Assembly (NCBI RefSeq): GCF_002209555.1
Contig: NZ_NJIF01000008.1
Coordinates: 1-64,000, forward strand
Source of the DNA: Achromobacter insolitus
Lineage (GTDB): Bacteria; Pseudomonadota; Gammaproteobacteria; Burkholderiales; Burkholderiaceae_B
Direction: 5' to 3'
Length of the DNA: 64,000 bases
Shown here: one piece after another, positions 33,563 through 42,020 of the stretch
Position numbering within the stretch: the stretch's first letter is position 1
How the letters are laid out: each line of letters starts with the position of its first letter
Notes under the pieces: model-generated
What the model saw: only the letters and a program-made list of their open reading frames with translations
Told to the model about the DNA's origin: nothing
Database searches by the model: none
Program-made: the position numbers and the translations under genes

Positions 33563-34558
33563 ATGTCTTTACGCTGCACATTCATCGACCATGGCCAGGG
33601 CGGCGCGCCCGATTGCATGCGCCTGGCTGAACGCGATATGGAGACGCCCGCCGGCCGGCAGGTGCTGATTGAAGTCGCTTACGCGGGCGTCAACCGGCCC
33701 GACGTGCTGCAACGCTCCGGCTCGTATCCGCCGCCACCGGGGGCCTCGCCCTACCTCGGGCTGGAGGTGTCCGGCACCGTCATCGCCACGGCCCCCGAAG
33801 CCAGCCTCTGGAAGGTCGGCGACCAAGTCTGCGCGTTGACCCCAGGTGGCGGCTATGCGCAATACTGCCTGGCCGACGAACGCCATTGCCTGCCGGTGCC
33901 GCGCGGCCTGGACCTGCTGACGGCCGCCGCCATCCCCGAGAACTACTTCACGGTCTGGACCAACGTGTTCGACCGCGCCCGGCTGGCAGCGGGCGAGCGG
34001 TTCCTGGTGCACGGCGGCTCCAGCGGCATCGGGCTGACGGCAATCCAGCTGGCGCGCGCCTTCGGCGCCGAAGTCTGGACCACCGTGGGCAACCAGGAAA
34101 AGGCCCAGGCCTGCCTGGCCGCCGGCGCGCACCACGCCGTGCTGTACCGTGACACCGACTTCGAGGCCGAGGTGCGCCAGGGCAGCGGCGGCCCGGGGGT
34201 GGACGTGATCCTGGACATGGTGGGCGGCGCTTACATCAACAAGAATCTGCGGCTGCTGGCGGTCAACGGCCGCTTGGTGCAGATCGCTTTCCTGGAGGGC
34301 AGCAAGGCCGAGATCGATGCCATGCCCATCATGATCAAGCGCCTGCAGTTCACCGGGTCCACCCTGCGTCCCCGCTCCGATGAAGACAAGGGTGCGATCG
34401 CCCGCGCGCTGGCGGAGAAGGTGCTGCCCTTGATGGAGCAGGGGCAATGCCTGCCGCGGATACATCAGGTGTTCCCGCTGGCCGAGGCAGCCCAGGCGCA
34501 TGCGCTGATGGAAAGCAGCAGGCACATCGGCAAGATCATGCTGAAGGTGGCCGCATGA
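33563..34558 (+). CDS. zinc-free medium-chain dehydrogenase, NADPH:quinone oxidoreductase-like
   Basis: This 331-residue MDR-superfamily protein lacks the zinc ligands. It has AGVNRPDVLQRSGSYPPPPG (the PIG3/TP53I3-type quinone oxidoreductase signature) near 42-61, a Rossmann domain with GGSSGIG (about 150-156), and the C-terminal MESSRHIGKIML. It reduces a quinone or an enone with NADPH. It lies 20 bp after LivF and overlaps the next SDR gene by 4 bp, so it is the downstream part of the GntR-controlled transporter operon. Confidence 0.85.
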   Translation: MSLRCTFIDHGQGGAPDCMRLAERDMETPAGRQVLIEVAYAGVNRPDVLQRSGSYPPPPGASPYLGLEVSGTVIATAPEASLWKVGDQVCALTPGGGYAQYCLADERHCLPVPRGLDLLTAAAIPENYFTVWTNVFDRARLAAGERFLVHGGSSGIGLTAIQLARAFGAEVWTTVGNQEKAQACLAAGAHHAVLYRDTDFEAEVRQGSGGPGVDVILDMVGGAYINKNLRLLAVNGRLVQIAFLEGSKAEIDAMPIMIKRLQFTGSTLRPRSDEDKGAIARALAEKVLPLMEQGQCLPRIHQVFPLAEAAQAHALMESSRHIGKIMLKVAA

Positions 34559-35322
34559 GCGCGCGTTTCAAGGATCAGGTCGCCATCGTGACCGGCGCGG
34601 TCGGCGGCATCGGCTCGGCCATCGTAGAGGGTTTCCTGGCCGAAGGCGGTCGCGTGGGACTGATCGATTTCAATTCGCAGGGCGGCCAGGCCTACGAGAA
34701 GGAACTGCGCAAGCACGGCCACGAAGTCTGCTTCGTGCACGCGGACGTTGCGCGCTTCGAGGAATGCCAGGCAGCCTATGAGCGTATCAGCCGCGAGCTG
34801 GGCGCCGCCACCATCCTGGTCAATAACGTCGGTATTTCGCCGAAGACGGACGGCCGCGCGCTGAAGGTCTGGGAGATGCCCCCCAGGGAATGGGAGAACG
34901 TGGTCGCCGTCAATCTGAACAGCGTGTTCTACATGACGCATCTGGCCACGCCGCACATGGTGCGCGAACGCCAGGGCCGTGTGATCAATATGTCATCGGT
35001 GGCCGGCCGGGCCTATTGCGACATCGTGGCCGCGCACTACGCAGCCACCAAGGCTGGCCTGATCGGCCTGACGCGCCACTGGGCCGCCGAGCTGGGCGAG
35101 CACCAGGTCACGGTCAACGCCCTGGCACCGGGACGGATCAGCACGCCCTTGCTGAAGACCGTGCCCAAGGAGATCAACGACGCCGTGGCGCAGGTGACCG
35201 CGCTGCGCCGCCTGGGCACGCCCGAGGAAGTGGCGGATGCCTGCCTGTTCTTCGCGTCGGATCAAGCCCGCTTCGTGACCGGCCAGGTGCTGGACGTGGC
35301 CGGTGGCTGGCTCATGACCTGA
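34555..35322 (+). CDS. short-chain dehydrogenase/reductase
   Basis: This 255-residue classical SDR has TGAVGGIG (about 12-19), the NNVG motif (about 86-89) and catalytic INMSSVAG with HYAATK (about 143-163). Asp37 after strand 2 suggests NAD(H). The ATG at 34555 overlaps the stop of the quinone-oxidoreductase-like gene (ATGA), so the two are translated together. It is the last gene of the transporter operon and is followed by a GC-rich hairpin. It probably acts on the same imported substrate as the SDR at 27752-28534; the two SDRs are not obviously duplicates. Confidence 0.85.
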   Translation: MSARFKDQVAIVTGAVGGIGSAIVEGFLAEGGRVGLIDFNSQGGQAYEKELRKHGHEVCFVHADVARFEECQAAYERISRELGAATILVNNVGISPKTDGRALKVWEMPPREWENVVAVNLNSVFYMTHLATPHMVRERQGRVINMSSVAGRAYCDIVAAHYAATKAGLIGLTRHWAAELGEHQVTVNALAPGRISTPLLKTVPKEINDAVAQVTALRRLGTPEEVADACLFFASDQARFVTGQVLDVAGGWLMT

Positions 35323-35337
35323 CCTGGAGGCGACAGC

Positions 35338-35360
35338 GCCCCCCTGCCGCGGCGGGGGGC
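35338..35360. terminator. GC hairpin between convergent genes
   Basis: GCCCCCC (35338-35344) pairs with GGGGGGC (35354-35360) in the gap between the SDR and thiopurine methyltransferase genes. There is no U-tract; it may end transcripts from both sides. Confidence 0.45.
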
Positions 35361-35370
35361 CTCCGCGCGA

Positions 35371-36030
35371 TCAGGCCTGCGTGCCCAGGTGGTAGACCAC
35401 CGTATCCAGCCGGCTGACCCCGGCTGCCAGGAATTTGGGCTCTTTTTCCAGGATATCGCGGCGGTCGATGATCCTGGCTGGCGACACGCCTGCATAGATT
35501 GCCTGCACTTCGCTGTCCACGACCGAAAACGGCGGCCCCGGCATTTCTTCCTGGGGATAGTCCAGGGTAATCAGCAACCCCTGATAGGTGGGCGAAAGAT
35601 TGCCGTAGACGTGGCGCACGTAGTCGGCGCGCATCGCGTCGGGCAACGCCACCAGCGCGGCGCGGTCATAGGCGCCGACGCAATGCGACAGCAGTTGCGC
35701 GTCCAGCTTGAAGATGTCGCCGCAGATGATTTCGATGCTGCCCGCCACATAGTGCTTGCCATAGACGGACACGTGCGTGAGCGGCTTGAGTTCGTTTTCT
35801 TCGAAGAACTGTTCGACCGCGAGCTGCGACAGCTCGACGCCCAGCACGGAATGCCCTTGTGCCGCGATCCACACCATGTCCAGGGACTTGCCGCAAAGCG
35901 GCACGAGCACCCTGCCGTCTTTAGGCACGCCCAGCGTCGGCCAGTACTTCTGCAGCAGCGGGGTGACCCGCGTTTGATGAAAATGCGTGCGCCCTTCGCG
36001 CCACCGCTCCAGCCAGAATTCCGCGTCCAT
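35371..36030 (-). CDS. tpm: thiopurine S-methyltransferase
   Basis: This 219-residue protein has the bacterial TPMT pattern: [18 protein letters not shown] at the N-terminus, the SAM-binding segment [21 protein letters not shown] (about 40-60) and [13 protein letters not shown]. Bacterial members methylate thiopurines and, in some species, tellurite or selenite. It stands alone, converging with the SDR gene. Confidence 0.85.
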   Translation of the reverse strand: MDAEFWLERWREGRTHFHQTRVTPLLQKYWPTLGVPKDGRVLVPLCGKSLDMVWIAAQGHSVLGVELSQLAVEQFFEENELKPLTHVSVYGKHYVAGSIEIICGDIFKLDAQLLSHCVGAYDRAALVALPDAMRADYVRHVYGNLSPTYQGLLITLDYPQEEMPGPPFSVVDSEVQAIYAGVSPARIIDRRDILEKEPKFLAAGVSRLDTVVYHLGTQA

Positions 36031-36099
36031 GCCCGGTCTGCCTCCTATGTATCGGTGCGAGGCATTGTAGTTCCCCCTGGCCGCAGATACCGGGACCGC

Positions 36100-36858
36100 C
36101 TAGGCGCGCAGCAAGAAACTGCGCAGGTCATCCACGATGGGCACCACGGCCAGCAGCATCAGCATCAGCGCCAAAGGCACGGTCGAGATGAAGCCAAAGG
36201 TGAAAAAGGAATAGGCGCCGGTCACGCCGCCCACGAAAAAGAGCGATACCAGGGTCGTGAGCACGATCAGTTTGACGCGGTCCGCCCGCACCGGCTGCCT
36301 GGCATCCGCATTGCCCTTGGCTGCGTTCCAGTAGAACAGCTTGCCTAGCTCTATGCCGATGTCCGTGACCATGCCCGTGATGTGCGTGGTGCGGATCTCG
36401 GAGCGCGACAGCTTGGTGATCATGGCGTTCTGCAGGCCCATGATGTAGCAAAGCAGCATGACCGTGCCAGGCACGTAGAACCAGCGCAGCGTTTCCAGAT
36501 TGGCGCCCAGAAGGCCGAAGCCCAACAGCAGCGCGGCTTCGAACAGCAGGGGCAGCGCATATTCGCTGGCCAGGTGCGAACGGCGCCCGAAGTTGATCAG
36601 GAAGGCCGAACCGGCCGCGCCGGCAAGAAAGGACAGCAACGCGGCCAGGCCTTGCAGCACTACGATCATGCCGCCCAGCGCCAGGTTGTCGGCCATCATG
36701 GAAACGATGCCCGACATGTGCGAGGTGTATTGCTGCACGGCCAGGAAACCGCCGGCATTGACGGCGCCGGCGGTGAAGGTCAGGAAGTAAGCCAGGTGCC
36801 TGTTGGCCTGGGGGCTGCGGCTGACAGCCGTCAGGCGGCGTAAATACGGAATGGCCAC
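36100..36858 (-). CDS. DUF1275 (YoaK) family membrane protein
   Basis: This protein of about 252 residues is hydrophobic with six or seven membrane segments. It has the DUF1275 signature AGAVNAGGFLAVQQYTSHMSG (about 30-50) and LQNAMITKLSRSEIRTTHITG (about 145-165). The function of the family is unknown. A GTG start at 36858 is preferred: it has GAGGA 7 nt upstream and gives the usual IPYLRRL start. An ATG at 36900 is in frame but lies within a perfect dyad (36883-36900). Confidence 0.75.
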   Translation of the reverse strand: MAIPYLRRLTAVSRSPQANRHLAYFLTFTAGAVNAGGFLAVQQYTSHMSGIVSMMADNLALGGMIVVLQGLAALLSFLAGAAGSAFLINFGRRSHLASEYALPLLFEAALLLGFGLLGANLETLRWFYVPGTVMLLCYIMGLQNAMITKLSRSEIRTTHITGMVTDIGIELGKLFYWNAAKGNADARQPVRADRVKLIVLTTLVSLFFVGGVTGAYSFFTFGFISTVPLALMLMLLAVVPIVDDLRSFLLRA

Positions 36859-36882
36859 GCGCGTCCTCGAAGACAAGAATGC

Positions 36883-36900
36883 ATGCACTGCAACGTGCAT
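36883..36900. promoter_or_regulatory. perfect dyad upstream of the DUF1275 gene
   Basis: ATGCACTGCAACGTGCAT has 6-bp perfect arms. If translation starts at the GTG at 36858, this becomes a candidate operator 25 bp upstream. Confidence 0.35.
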
Positions 36901-36931
36901 GACATTCTAGTCGTCGAGGCGGGCGCCCGGG

Positions 36932-37978
36932 TCACTCCGCCCCGGCGTCGCTCAACTGCTTGCGCCGGTATTCGCCCTGGCGCACATGCATCCAGCCCGG
37001 ATACTCCGGCGGCAAGGCGCTGACCTGATCCAGCTCGGCCAGTTCTTGCGCCGTGAGCTGAATGCCGGTGGCCGCGAGGTTGTCGTCGAGCTGGTCCACC
37101 CGCTTGGCGCCGATGATCACGCTGGTCACGGCCCGCTGGTGCAGCAGCCAAGCCAGCGCCACCTGCGCCACGGACACGCCGCGCGCGCCTGCAATGCGTC
37201 TGAGCACGTCGATGCTGTCGTAGGCACGCTCCTGGTTGACCGGCGGAAAGTCGAAGAGGGCCCGGCGGCTGCCTGCTTCGGCCTGGCCGTCGCGCGCGTA
37301 CTTGCCGCTGAGCAGGCCGCCGGCCAGCGGGCTCCATACCATCAGGCCCACCCCTTCGCTTTGCAGCATGGGGACGATCTCGCGTTCCAGGTCGCGGCCT
37401 GCGATGGTGTAGTAGGCCTGCAGCGATTCGAAGCGCGCCAGGCCCAGGCGTTCCGCGATGCCCAGCGCCTTCATGATCTGCCACGCAGCCCAGTTGGACA
37501 CCCCCACGTAGCGCACGTGGCCATGCTGCACCAGGTTGTCCAGCGCCCGGACCGTTTCCTCGACCGGCGTGGCGGGATCGAACCCGTGGATCTGGTAGAG
37601 ATCGATGTGGTCCAGCTGCAGGCGCGACAGGCTTTTCTTGACGCCGTCCATGATGTGCGCGCGAGAATTGCCGCGAGCATTCACGCCGGCGCCCGTCTGG
37701 CCGAATACCTTGGTCGCGATGATGACGTCTTCGCGAGCCACCTTCAGGTCACGCAGCGCCTGTCCGGTAATGACCTCGGAGCGGCCCTCGGAATACACGT
37801 CCGCCGTGTCTATGAAATTGACGCCGGCATCAAGCGCCCGGCCAACGAGCCGGTTGGCCTCTTCCTGCTGCAGGCTGCCGATCTTGCTCCACAACTCGCC
37901 TTCGCCGCCAAAGGTCATGGTGCCCAGGCAAAGCTCCGACACGAACAAGCCAGTGCTTCCGAATTTTTTGTACCGCAT
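36932..37978 (-). CDS. aldo/keto reductase
   Basis: This 348-residue AKR-superfamily barrel has the YajO/Tas-like pattern: MRYKKFGSTGLFVSELCLGTMTFG start, and catalytic Asp, Tyr, Lys and His in DTADVYSEGRSE (D-x4-Y), IIATKVF and IDLYQIHG. It reduces aldehydes or ketones with NADPH in the cytoplasm; the substrate is unknown. The ATG at 37978 has GTAGGAGTGC upstream; longer frames are shadows. It is divergent from an AraC-type regulator 324 bp away that probably controls it. Confidence 0.85.
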   Translation of the reverse strand: MRYKKFGSTGLFVSELCLGTMTFGGEGELWSKIGSLQQEEANRLVGRALDAGVNFIDTADVYSEGRSEVITGQALRDLKVAREDVIIATKVFGQTGAGVNARGNSRAHIMDGVKKSLSRLQLDHIDLYQIHGFDPATPVEETVRALDNLVQHGHVRYVGVSNWAAWQIMKALGIAERLGLARFESLQAYYTIAGRDLEREIVPMLQSEGVGLMVWSPLAGGLLSGKYARDGQAEAGSRRALFDFPPVNQERAYDSIDVLRRIAGARGVSVAQVALAWLLHQRAVTSVIIGAKRVDQLDDNLAATGIQLTAQELAELDQVSALPPEYPGWMHVRQGEYRRKQLSDAGAE

Positions 37979-38302
37979 GATTGCACTCCTACAAGGACGC
38001 GGCGGGGACCAGCGCCCCGGGATGGAACGCCTGCAGCCCGCCTGCCGGGATGCAGGCAGTATGCGTCCGGCAAGGAGGCCGGACGCTGCTTGATCCTGCC
38101 CTTTTTTTGCCCAATCCTGCGGCGCTGCCGGACCCGCGGCGCGCGGGCGCTCATTCCTCCGAGTTTTATGCCCATTTCTCCATGATGCGCGCCACGCCAA
38201 GGAAGCCACCCCACTTGGGCATACACTAAAAGCCACCTGATCCTCCGATTTTCCGCCGCACCCTAGCCTGCGGCGCGGCGCGCCAAGGGAGCCCACCAGA
38301 CC
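37979..38302. other. 324-bp divergent control region, no gene seen
   Basis: It separates the aldo/keto reductase gene from the AraC-type regulator gene and must hold both promoters. I see no strong dyad or consensus promoter. Confidence 0.4.
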
Positions 38303-39259
38303 ATGACCACCGCACTTGCCGCCGGCGCCGCCGGCCCCGTACTGGACGCCGCGTATGAACCGGCGCGGCGCGAGCTGCTCTGCACGCTGGAACGCATGAC
38401 CGGAGACCTGGAGGGCTCGCTGGACACGCCTATCGAGGGTCTGTTCCTGCACCGCATTTCGCAACCCACCGGCGCGAAGCCCGGGCTGCAGAAGGCCGCG
38501 CTGGGCGTCATCGCACAGGGTTCCAAGCGCCTGCTCATCGGCGACGAAGCCTACGAGTACGACCCCTTTCACTATCTGATCTCTTCGGTGGATCTGCCGG
38601 TCGTGGCCAAGGTATCCGTCGCCAGCCCGACCCTGCCCTACCTGGGGCTGCGCCTGGATTTGAACGGCGAGGAAATCACCGCATTGATCAGCGACGAGAA
38701 CCTGCCGCCGCAGCCGCCGGCGGAGGCCGTGCGCGCGCTCTGCGTCAATCCGCTGGGCGGCTCCCTTCTAGACGCCGTGCTGCGCCTCTTGCGCCTGCTG
38801 GACACGCCGCGCGACATTCCCATCCTGGCGCCGCTGGTCAAGCGCGAGCTTCTATACCGCCTGCTGATGAACGGCCAGGGCGCCGTGCTGCGCCAGTCAG
38901 TGCTGCAGGACAGCCAACTCAATCGCGTGGCCAAGGCCATCCGCATCCTGCGCGACAACTACGCGCAACCGCTGCGCGTGGAAGAGATCGCGCGCGACGT
39001 GCACATGAGCGTTTCCTCGCTGCATCATCATTTCAAGCAGGCCACGGCCATGAGCCCGCTGCAATACCAGAAGCATCTCCGCCTGCAGGAAGCGCGACGG
39101 CTGATGCTGACCAACGACGCAGGCGTAGCGCTTGCCGCTCACGCCGTGGGCTATGAAAGCTCGTCGCAGTTCAGCCGGGAGTACAGCCGCTTGTTCGGTT
39201 CCCCGCCCCTGCGCGACAAGCAGCGCTGGAAGGACGAAACCGCGCTGGCGCCCGCCTGA
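38303..39259 (+). CDS. AraC-family transcriptional regulator (AraC_N type)
   Basis: This 318-residue protein has the AraC_N sensory domain at about 40-195 (IEGLFLHRISQPTGAKPGLQK, then CVNPLGGSLLDAVLRLLRLLDTP) and a C-terminal double HTH at about 215-305 (VEEIARDVHMSVSSLHHHFKQ, then FSREYSRLFGSPP). The AraC_N group commonly regulates divergently encoded aldo/keto reductases or dehydrogenases that handle reactive aldehydes, which fits its neighbour. Confidence 0.85.
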   Translation: MTTALAAGAAGPVLDAAYEPARRELLCTLERMTGDLEGSLDTPIEGLFLHRISQPTGAKPGLQKAALGVIAQGSKRLLIGDEAYEYDPFHYLISSVDLPVVAKVSVASPTLPYLGLRLDLNGEEITALISDENLPPQPPAEAVRALCVNPLGGSLLDAVLRLLRLLDTPRDIPILAPLVKRELLYRLLMNGQGAVLRQSVLQDSQLNRVAKAIRILRDNYAQPLRVEEIARDVHMSVSSLHHHFKQATAMSPLQYQKHLRLQEARRLMLTNDAGVALAAHAVGYESSSQFSREYSRLFGSPPLRDKQRWKDETALAPA

Positions 39260-39303
39260 AGCGTCCAGCTTCCACTTCCCTAGGGATTGCCCTAATCCTA
39301 ATT

Positions 39304-39317
39304 TGACAACGTTACCA
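39304..39317. promoter_or_regulatory. LacI-type operator, upstream copy
   Basis: TGACAACGTTACCA matches 12 of 14 bases of the perfect site at 39337-39350. The two centres are 33 bp apart, about three helical turns. A TTGACA (39303-39308) overlaps it, but I see no matching -10, so it is not called as a promoter. Confidence 0.6.
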
Positions 39318-39335
39318 TTAGACTGCCGCCACGAA

Positions 39336-39351
39336 ATGACAACGTTGTCAT
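39336..39351. promoter_or_regulatory. LacI-family operator, perfect 16-bp palindrome
   Basis: ATGACAACGTTGTCAT is a perfect palindrome centred on the CG step, as in LacI/GalR operators. It lies 28-43 bp before the first gene of the operon that ends with a LacI-family regulator, which is its likely binder. Confidence 0.75.
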
Positions 39352-39378
39352 AACCCTGGATTTTTCTTCGGCGGCCGC

Positions 39379-40680
39379 ATGAATCCCTTCCTGGAAACCC
39401 TGCTCGATACTCCCCTGGACGACACGTACCGGGGCATTCCCCCGGGCGAGCCCGCAATGCCGCTGCGCGCCGTGGCAACCCGAGGCTGGCAACCCAGGAA
39501 GGGCGACATGGCCCTGCCCGTCCTGACTCTGGACGAAGCCGCCTTCGCTCACAACGTGGACCAGATATTCCAGTACGCGCGCAGCCATGGCGCGGCGCTG
39601 GCCCCGCACGCCAAGACGCCGATGTCGCCGCAGATCGTGCAGCGCCTGCTGGATGCCGGCGCCTGGGGCGCGACGGTAGCCAACCTGCAGCAGGCCGCCG
39701 TGCTGCTGCGCGCCGGCGTGTCCCGCCTGATGCTGGGCAACGAAATCGGCGGCCTGGCCAGCGGCGCGCGCCTGGGCAAGCTGCTTGCCGCCTATCCTGA
39801 TGCGCGTCTGCTGGCGTTCGCGGATTCCGCCCACACGGTGCGGTCGCTGGCCGCGGCGGCCATGGAAGCCGGCCGGCCCGTCGAAGTCCTGGTGGAAGTC
39901 GGCGGCGGCCGCGCCGGCGCGCGGGACGATGCCGCGGTCGACGCCATCCTGGGCGCGATCCGCGAGCAAGGCGACAAGCTGGCGCTGGCGGGCGTGGCCA
40001 CGTACGAAGGCGCCGTCGCTTCGTCGGATGCGGCGCTCACCGCCAGCAACATCGCCGCGCTGATGGAGCGCGCGGCGCGCGTCTTCAAGCAGGTGCGCGC
40101 CCTGGCGCCGCGCGCCCCCCTGGTCTTCACCGCGGGCGGCTCTGCCTTCTTCGACCAAGTGACGCAGGCCGCGCAACCTTGGCTGGCCGCGGACGGCAAT
40201 GCCCTGTTGGTGCTGCGCAGCGGCGCCATTTTCTTCCACGACCATGGGACGTACCAGCGCGCGCTGCAAGCCATGGACGCCCGCTCGGGCTTCCAGGTCG
40301 ACGGTCTGGCTCGCGCGGCAGCTACGGGCTTCCGGCCCGCCCTGCGCTTGTGGGGCGAAGTCCTGTCCCGTCCCGAGCCCGGGTTGGCGATCTGCGGCTT
40401 CGGCATGCGCGACGTCTCCTACGACCAGGACCTGCCCGTAGCGCTGGCGGCCTACCGCGAGGGCACGGCGCTGTCCGGCTGGGACGCGCAGACACGCGTC
40501 ACCCGTCTCAACGACCAGCATGCGTTCCTGGCCATTGCGCCGGACAGCGAACTGGCACCGGGCGACGTGATCGAGTTCGGCATTTCCCACCCCTGCACCT
40601 GTCTGGACCGCTGGCGCGTCTTCTTCGGCCTGGATGCCGACGGCCGCGTGCAGTCGGCCTACCGCACGTTCTTCGGATAA
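39379..40680 (+). CDS. PLP-dependent D-amino-acid dehydratase/deaminase-like protein (alanine racemase N-terminal fold)
   Basis: This 433-residue protein has a TIM barrel with the PLP Lys in APHAKTPMSP (Lys79) and a C-terminal D-serine-dehydratase-like domain with zinc-binding SHPCTC (about 404-409). This is the layout of eukaryotic-type D-serine dehydratase, D-threonine aldolase and D-threo-3-hydroxyaspartate dehydratase. It would deaminate or cleave a D-hydroxyamino acid. It heads the LacI-regulated operon with an amino acid importer and RidA, which removes the reactive enamine such an enzyme makes. Exact substrate unknown. Confidence 0.85.
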   Translation: MNPFLETLLDTPLDDTYRGIPPGEPAMPLRAVATRGWQPRKGDMALPVLTLDEAAFAHNVDQIFQYARSHGAALAPHAKTPMSPQIVQRLLDAGAWGATVANLQQAAVLLRAGVSRLMLGNEIGGLASGARLGKLLAAYPDARLLAFADSAHTVRSLAAAAMEAGRPVEVLVEVGGGRAGARDDAAVDAILGAIREQGDKLALAGVATYEGAVASSDAALTASNIAALMERAARVFKQVRALAPRAPLVFTAGGSAFFDQVTQAAQPWLAADGNALLVLRSGAIFFHDHGTYQRALQAMDARSGFQVDGLARAAATGFRPALRLWGEVLSRPEPGLAICGFGMRDVSYDQDLPVALAAYREGTALSGWDAQTRVTRLNDQHAFLAIAPDSELAPGDVIEFGISHPCTCLDRWRVFFGLDADGRVQSAYRTFFG

Positions 40681-40683
40681 GCC

Positions 40684-41352
40684 ATGCAACAGCTGAATTT
40701 CCAACAGATCTGGCGCTATCGCGAACAGCTCTGGGACGGCATCCAGGTCACGCTGGAGCTCACCGTCATCGCCGTGGTGGCGGGCCTGGCCATCGGACTG
40801 GCCGGCGCCCTGCTGACACGCCACGGCGCCAAACCGGTCAAGCTGGCGCTGCGCGCCTATGTCGAAGTGTTCCGCAACACGCCATCGCTGATCCAGCTGT
40901 TCGTGGTGTTCTTCATCCTGCCGGGGCTGGGCCTGCGCATGCCGCCCTTCGTGGCTGCAGCGCTGGCGCTGAGCCTGTACTTCGGCGCCTATGCCATCGA
41001 GATCCTGCGGGCCGGCCTGGACTCCATTCCGCGCAGCCAGATCGAGGCCGGCCACTGCCTGGGCCTGAGCACCTGGCAGGTGTACCGCCACATCGTGCTG
41101 GCGCCCGCCCTGCGCAACGTCTATCCCGCCCTGGGCACGCAACTGGTCATCCTGCTGCTGGGTACCTCGCTGGCCTCGCAGGTATCGGCCGAAGACCTCT
41201 TCCATGCCGGCAGCTTCATCGAAAGCCGCACCTACCGCAGCTTTGAAGTCTATGCGGTGATCTGCGGCATCTATTTCACGCTGGTCCTGACCACCAAGGC
41301 CCTGTTGGCCCTGGCCGGCAGCCTGGCCTTCACCTGGCCCGTGCGCCGCTAA
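40684..41352 (+). CDS. amino acid ABC transporter permease, HisM/GlnP type
   Basis: This 222-residue protein has five membrane segments and the EAA loop EAGHCLGLSTWQVYRHIVLAPALR (about 121-144), typical of polar amino acid permeases. It forms a heterodimer with the next gene product and starts 4 bp after the first gene's stop. Confidence 0.9.
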   Translation: MQQLNFQQIWRYREQLWDGIQVTLELTVIAVVAGLAIGLAGALLTRHGAKPVKLALRAYVEVFRNTPSLIQLFVVFFILPGLGLRMPPFVAAALALSLYFGAYAIEILRAGLDSIPRSQIEAGHCLGLSTWQVYRHIVLAPALRNVYPALGTQLVILLLGTSLASQVSAEDLFHAGSFIESRTYRSFEVYAVICGIYFTLVLTTKALLALAGSLAFTWPVRR

Positions 41353-41369
41353 GTCAGGGAGCCGCAAGC

Positions 41370-42020
41370 ATGCGTACGTTCACTCTCAGCGATTTCGCCT
41401 CCCTGCTCAGCGCACTGCAATGGACGGTGGCCCTGGTGCTGATCGCCCTGGCTATCGGCGCGCCGCTGGGCCTGGGCCTGGCGCTGCTGCGCGGCCATCG
41501 CGCGGCGCCGCTGCGCTGGCTGGCCGCGGCCCTGCAACAGCTGGTCCAGGGAGTTCCCTTGCTGGGCTTGCTGATGTTCTTCTACTTCGGCATGCCGGTG
41601 TTCCTGGGCATCGAGGTGCCCGCGCTGACCGCCGTCAGTGTCGCCTTCATCATCTACACGGCGGCCTTTCTTGGGCAGATCTGGTATGGCGGCATCCAGG
41701 CCGTGAAGCATGAGCAATGGGAAGCGGCCGCCTGCCTGGGCCTGTCCAAGTGGCACCAGTTCCGCCACGTGATCGCGCCGCAGGCATTCCGCCTGTCGCT
41801 GCCGCCCACCGTGGGATTCCTGGTGCAGTTGATCAAGGGCACCTCGCTGGCTTCCGTGGTGGGTTTCGTCGAACTGGCGCGCGCCGGGCAGATCGCCAGC
41901 GCCGCCACCTTCCAGCCCCTGCTGGTCTATTCCTGCGTCGCGTTGCTGTACTTCGCGGCGTGCCTGCCCCTGACGATGTGGGCCCGTAACCTGGAGGGCC
42001 GCTTCCATGGCGCTCGTTGA
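41370..42020 (+). CDS. amino acid ABC transporter permease, HisQ type
   Basis: This 216-residue protein has five membrane segments and the EAA loop EAAACLGLSKWHQFRHVIAPQAFR (about 114-137). It is the second half of the channel. AGGGAG precedes the start, and its end overlaps the ATPase gene by 14 bp. Confidence 0.9.
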   Translation: MRTFTLSDFASLLSALQWTVALVLIALAIGAPLGLGLALLRGHRAAPLRWLAAALQQLVQGVPLLGLLMFFYFGMPVFLGIEVPALTAVSVAFIIYTAAFLGQIWYGGIQAVKHEQWEAAACLGLSKWHQFRHVIAPQAFRLSLPPTVGFLVQLIKGTSLASVVGFVELARAGQIASAATFQPLLVYSCVALLYFAACLPLTMWARNLEGRFHGAR

